From: Planctomycetota bacterium | GTDB taxonomy: Bacteria; Planctomycetota; Planctomycetia; Pirellulales; UBA1268 | NCBI GenBank assembly: GCA_003669255.1 | Contig: QWPO01000072.1 | Location: 1 to 15,725, forward strand | Reading direction: 5' to 3' | DNA: 15,725 nt | Part shown: one piece after another, positions 15,149 to 15,725 of the stretch | Position numbering within the stretch: position 1 is the first letter of the stretch | Layout: each line of letters starts with the position of its first letter | Position numbers and translations under genes: made by a program | Notes under the pieces: model-generated | The model's input: only the letters and a program-made list of their open reading frames with translations | Told to the model about the DNA's origin: nothing | Database searches by the model: none

Positions 15149-15640
15149 ATGACGCTGATTGTCGACGGCTACAACCTGCTCCACGCCTCGGGCGTGTTTG
15201 GCGAGTCGCGCGGACCGAGGGGGTTCGAGCAGTCGCGGATCGCGCTGCTCAATCTGCTCGTCGACCTGCTCGGCGAGAAGGCCTCCGACACGATTGTGGT
15301 GTTTGACGCGGCCCGCGCCCCCGACGGCCTGCCGGCGCGGCTCTCGCACGGCGGCATCCGCGTGTGGTTCGCCCGTGAGTATCCCGACGCGGATTCGCTG
15401 ATCGAGGAACTCGTGGAGGACGACACGGCACCGACGCACCTCGTGGTGGTGTCAAGCGACCGGCGGCTGCAGGTCGCGGCCCGCCGCCGCCGGGCAAAGG
15501 CGGTGTCGTGCGAGGAGTGGCTGGCGGAGGCCCGCGAAGCCCGTCGCCGCCGCGGCCACCCGTCTCCCGACGCCAAGCCCCCGGAGCCCGGCCCCGAGGG
15601 GGCCGACTACTGGAAAAAGTATTTCGGGCTCGGCGAGTGA
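15149..15640 (+). CDS. YacP-like NYN-domain ribonuclease
   Basis: The 163-residue protein fits the NYN/PIN-like YacP group; Bacillus YacP (Rae1) is a ribosome-associated endoribonuclease. The strand-end DGYN (6-9) and acidic residues in VVFDA (51-54), PDADS (79-83) and VVSSDRRLQVAARRR (99-113) match the conserved metal-binding set of the fold. The C-terminal tail (about 135-155) is Pro/Gly-rich and ends in DYWKKYFGLGE, which looks like a conserved planctomycete-type tail. The ATG abuts the pyrC TGA with no gap and no clear ribosome binding site, so translation probably depends on coupling to pyrC. A link to pyrimidine metabolism is not implied beyond co-expression. Confidence 0.85.
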   Translation: MTLIVDGYNLLHASGVFGESRGPRGFEQSRIALLNLLVDLLGEKASDTIVVFDAARAPDGLPARLSHGGIRVWFAREYPDADSLIEELVEDDTAPTHLVVVSSDRRLQVAARRRRAKAVSCEEWLAEAREARRRRGHPSPDAKPPEPGPEGADYWKKYFGLGE

Positions 15641-15662
15641 GCGGGGCCGGATAGCGGGGCGG

Positions 15663-15718
15663 CACAGGTTGACAACCTGTGCTACTGAAGAATCCACAGG
15701 TTGAAAACCTGTGCTACT
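15663..15718 (+). repeat. Palindromic repeat cluster 3
   Basis: Two complete copies lie in the same orientation at 15663-15686 (loop GAC) and 15695-15718 (loop GAA). The right-hand tail here is CTACT instead of CTACG. They follow the NYN gene stop by 22 nt and run to the window edge, so the cluster may continue. Confidence 0.9.
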
Positions 15719-15725
15719 GGGAAAC

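Noticed and set aside
13688..15439. 583-codon open frame on the minus strand, opposite pyrB/pyrC
   Set aside because: Antisense shadow of strongly supported pyrimidine genes; composition is dominated by Arg/His/Val with no motifs.

Overview
The window is high-GC bacterial DNA and most likely comes from a planctomycete (Pirellulales-like). That assignment is an inference from three things: the futalosine menaquinone genes, the bacterial TMTC-like membrane/TPR protein, and abundant short intergenic repeats of a kind I associate with these genomes. Twelve protein-coding genes are supported. No rRNA, tRNA, CRISPR array, insertion sequence or phage gene was seen. Many long open frames on the opposite strand are GC-driven shadows.

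Layout. 1-304 is a cluster of short palindromic repeats. 305-2074 (-) encodes a polytopic membrane protein with a C-terminal TPR array, resembling eukaryotic TMTC O-mannosyltransferases. A divergent intergenic region (2075-2376) carries promoters for both sides plus copies of a second repeat family. mqnB and mqnD (2377-3872, +) are translationally coupled and encode two enzymes of futalosine-dependent menaquinone synthesis. They are bracketed by inverted copies of a 62-base repeat. 4079-5836 (+) is an exported YtcJ-like amidohydrolase. 5966-7874 (+) is a tight three-gene set: a 68-residue protein, a MNT/AbiEii-like nucleotidyltransferase, and an exported protein with a His-Gly...Asp-Asp-Cys pattern like clan CD (caspase/legumain-type) cysteine peptidases. 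7875-8271 is a second palindrome cluster lying between convergent genes.

8272-12595 (-) reads, in transcription order, as a proline/alanine-rich lipoprotein, a LolD/MacB-type ATPase and a 10-helix FtsX-type permease, which together suggest an envelope transport or lipoprotein-handling complex. 12838-15640 (+) is a pyrimidine operon, pyrB-pyrC, followed without a gap by a YacP-like NYN-domain nuclease gene. The palindromes return at 15663-15718.

Points most worth a second look: the NTase/cysteine-peptidase-like cassette; three genes whose start codon lies exactly 7 nt after a TANNNT -10 element, suggesting leaderless mRNAs; the palindrome family with an invariant 8-bp stem and a variable 3-nt loop, found only in gene-end gaps; and the inverted 62-base repeats around mqnB-mqnD.
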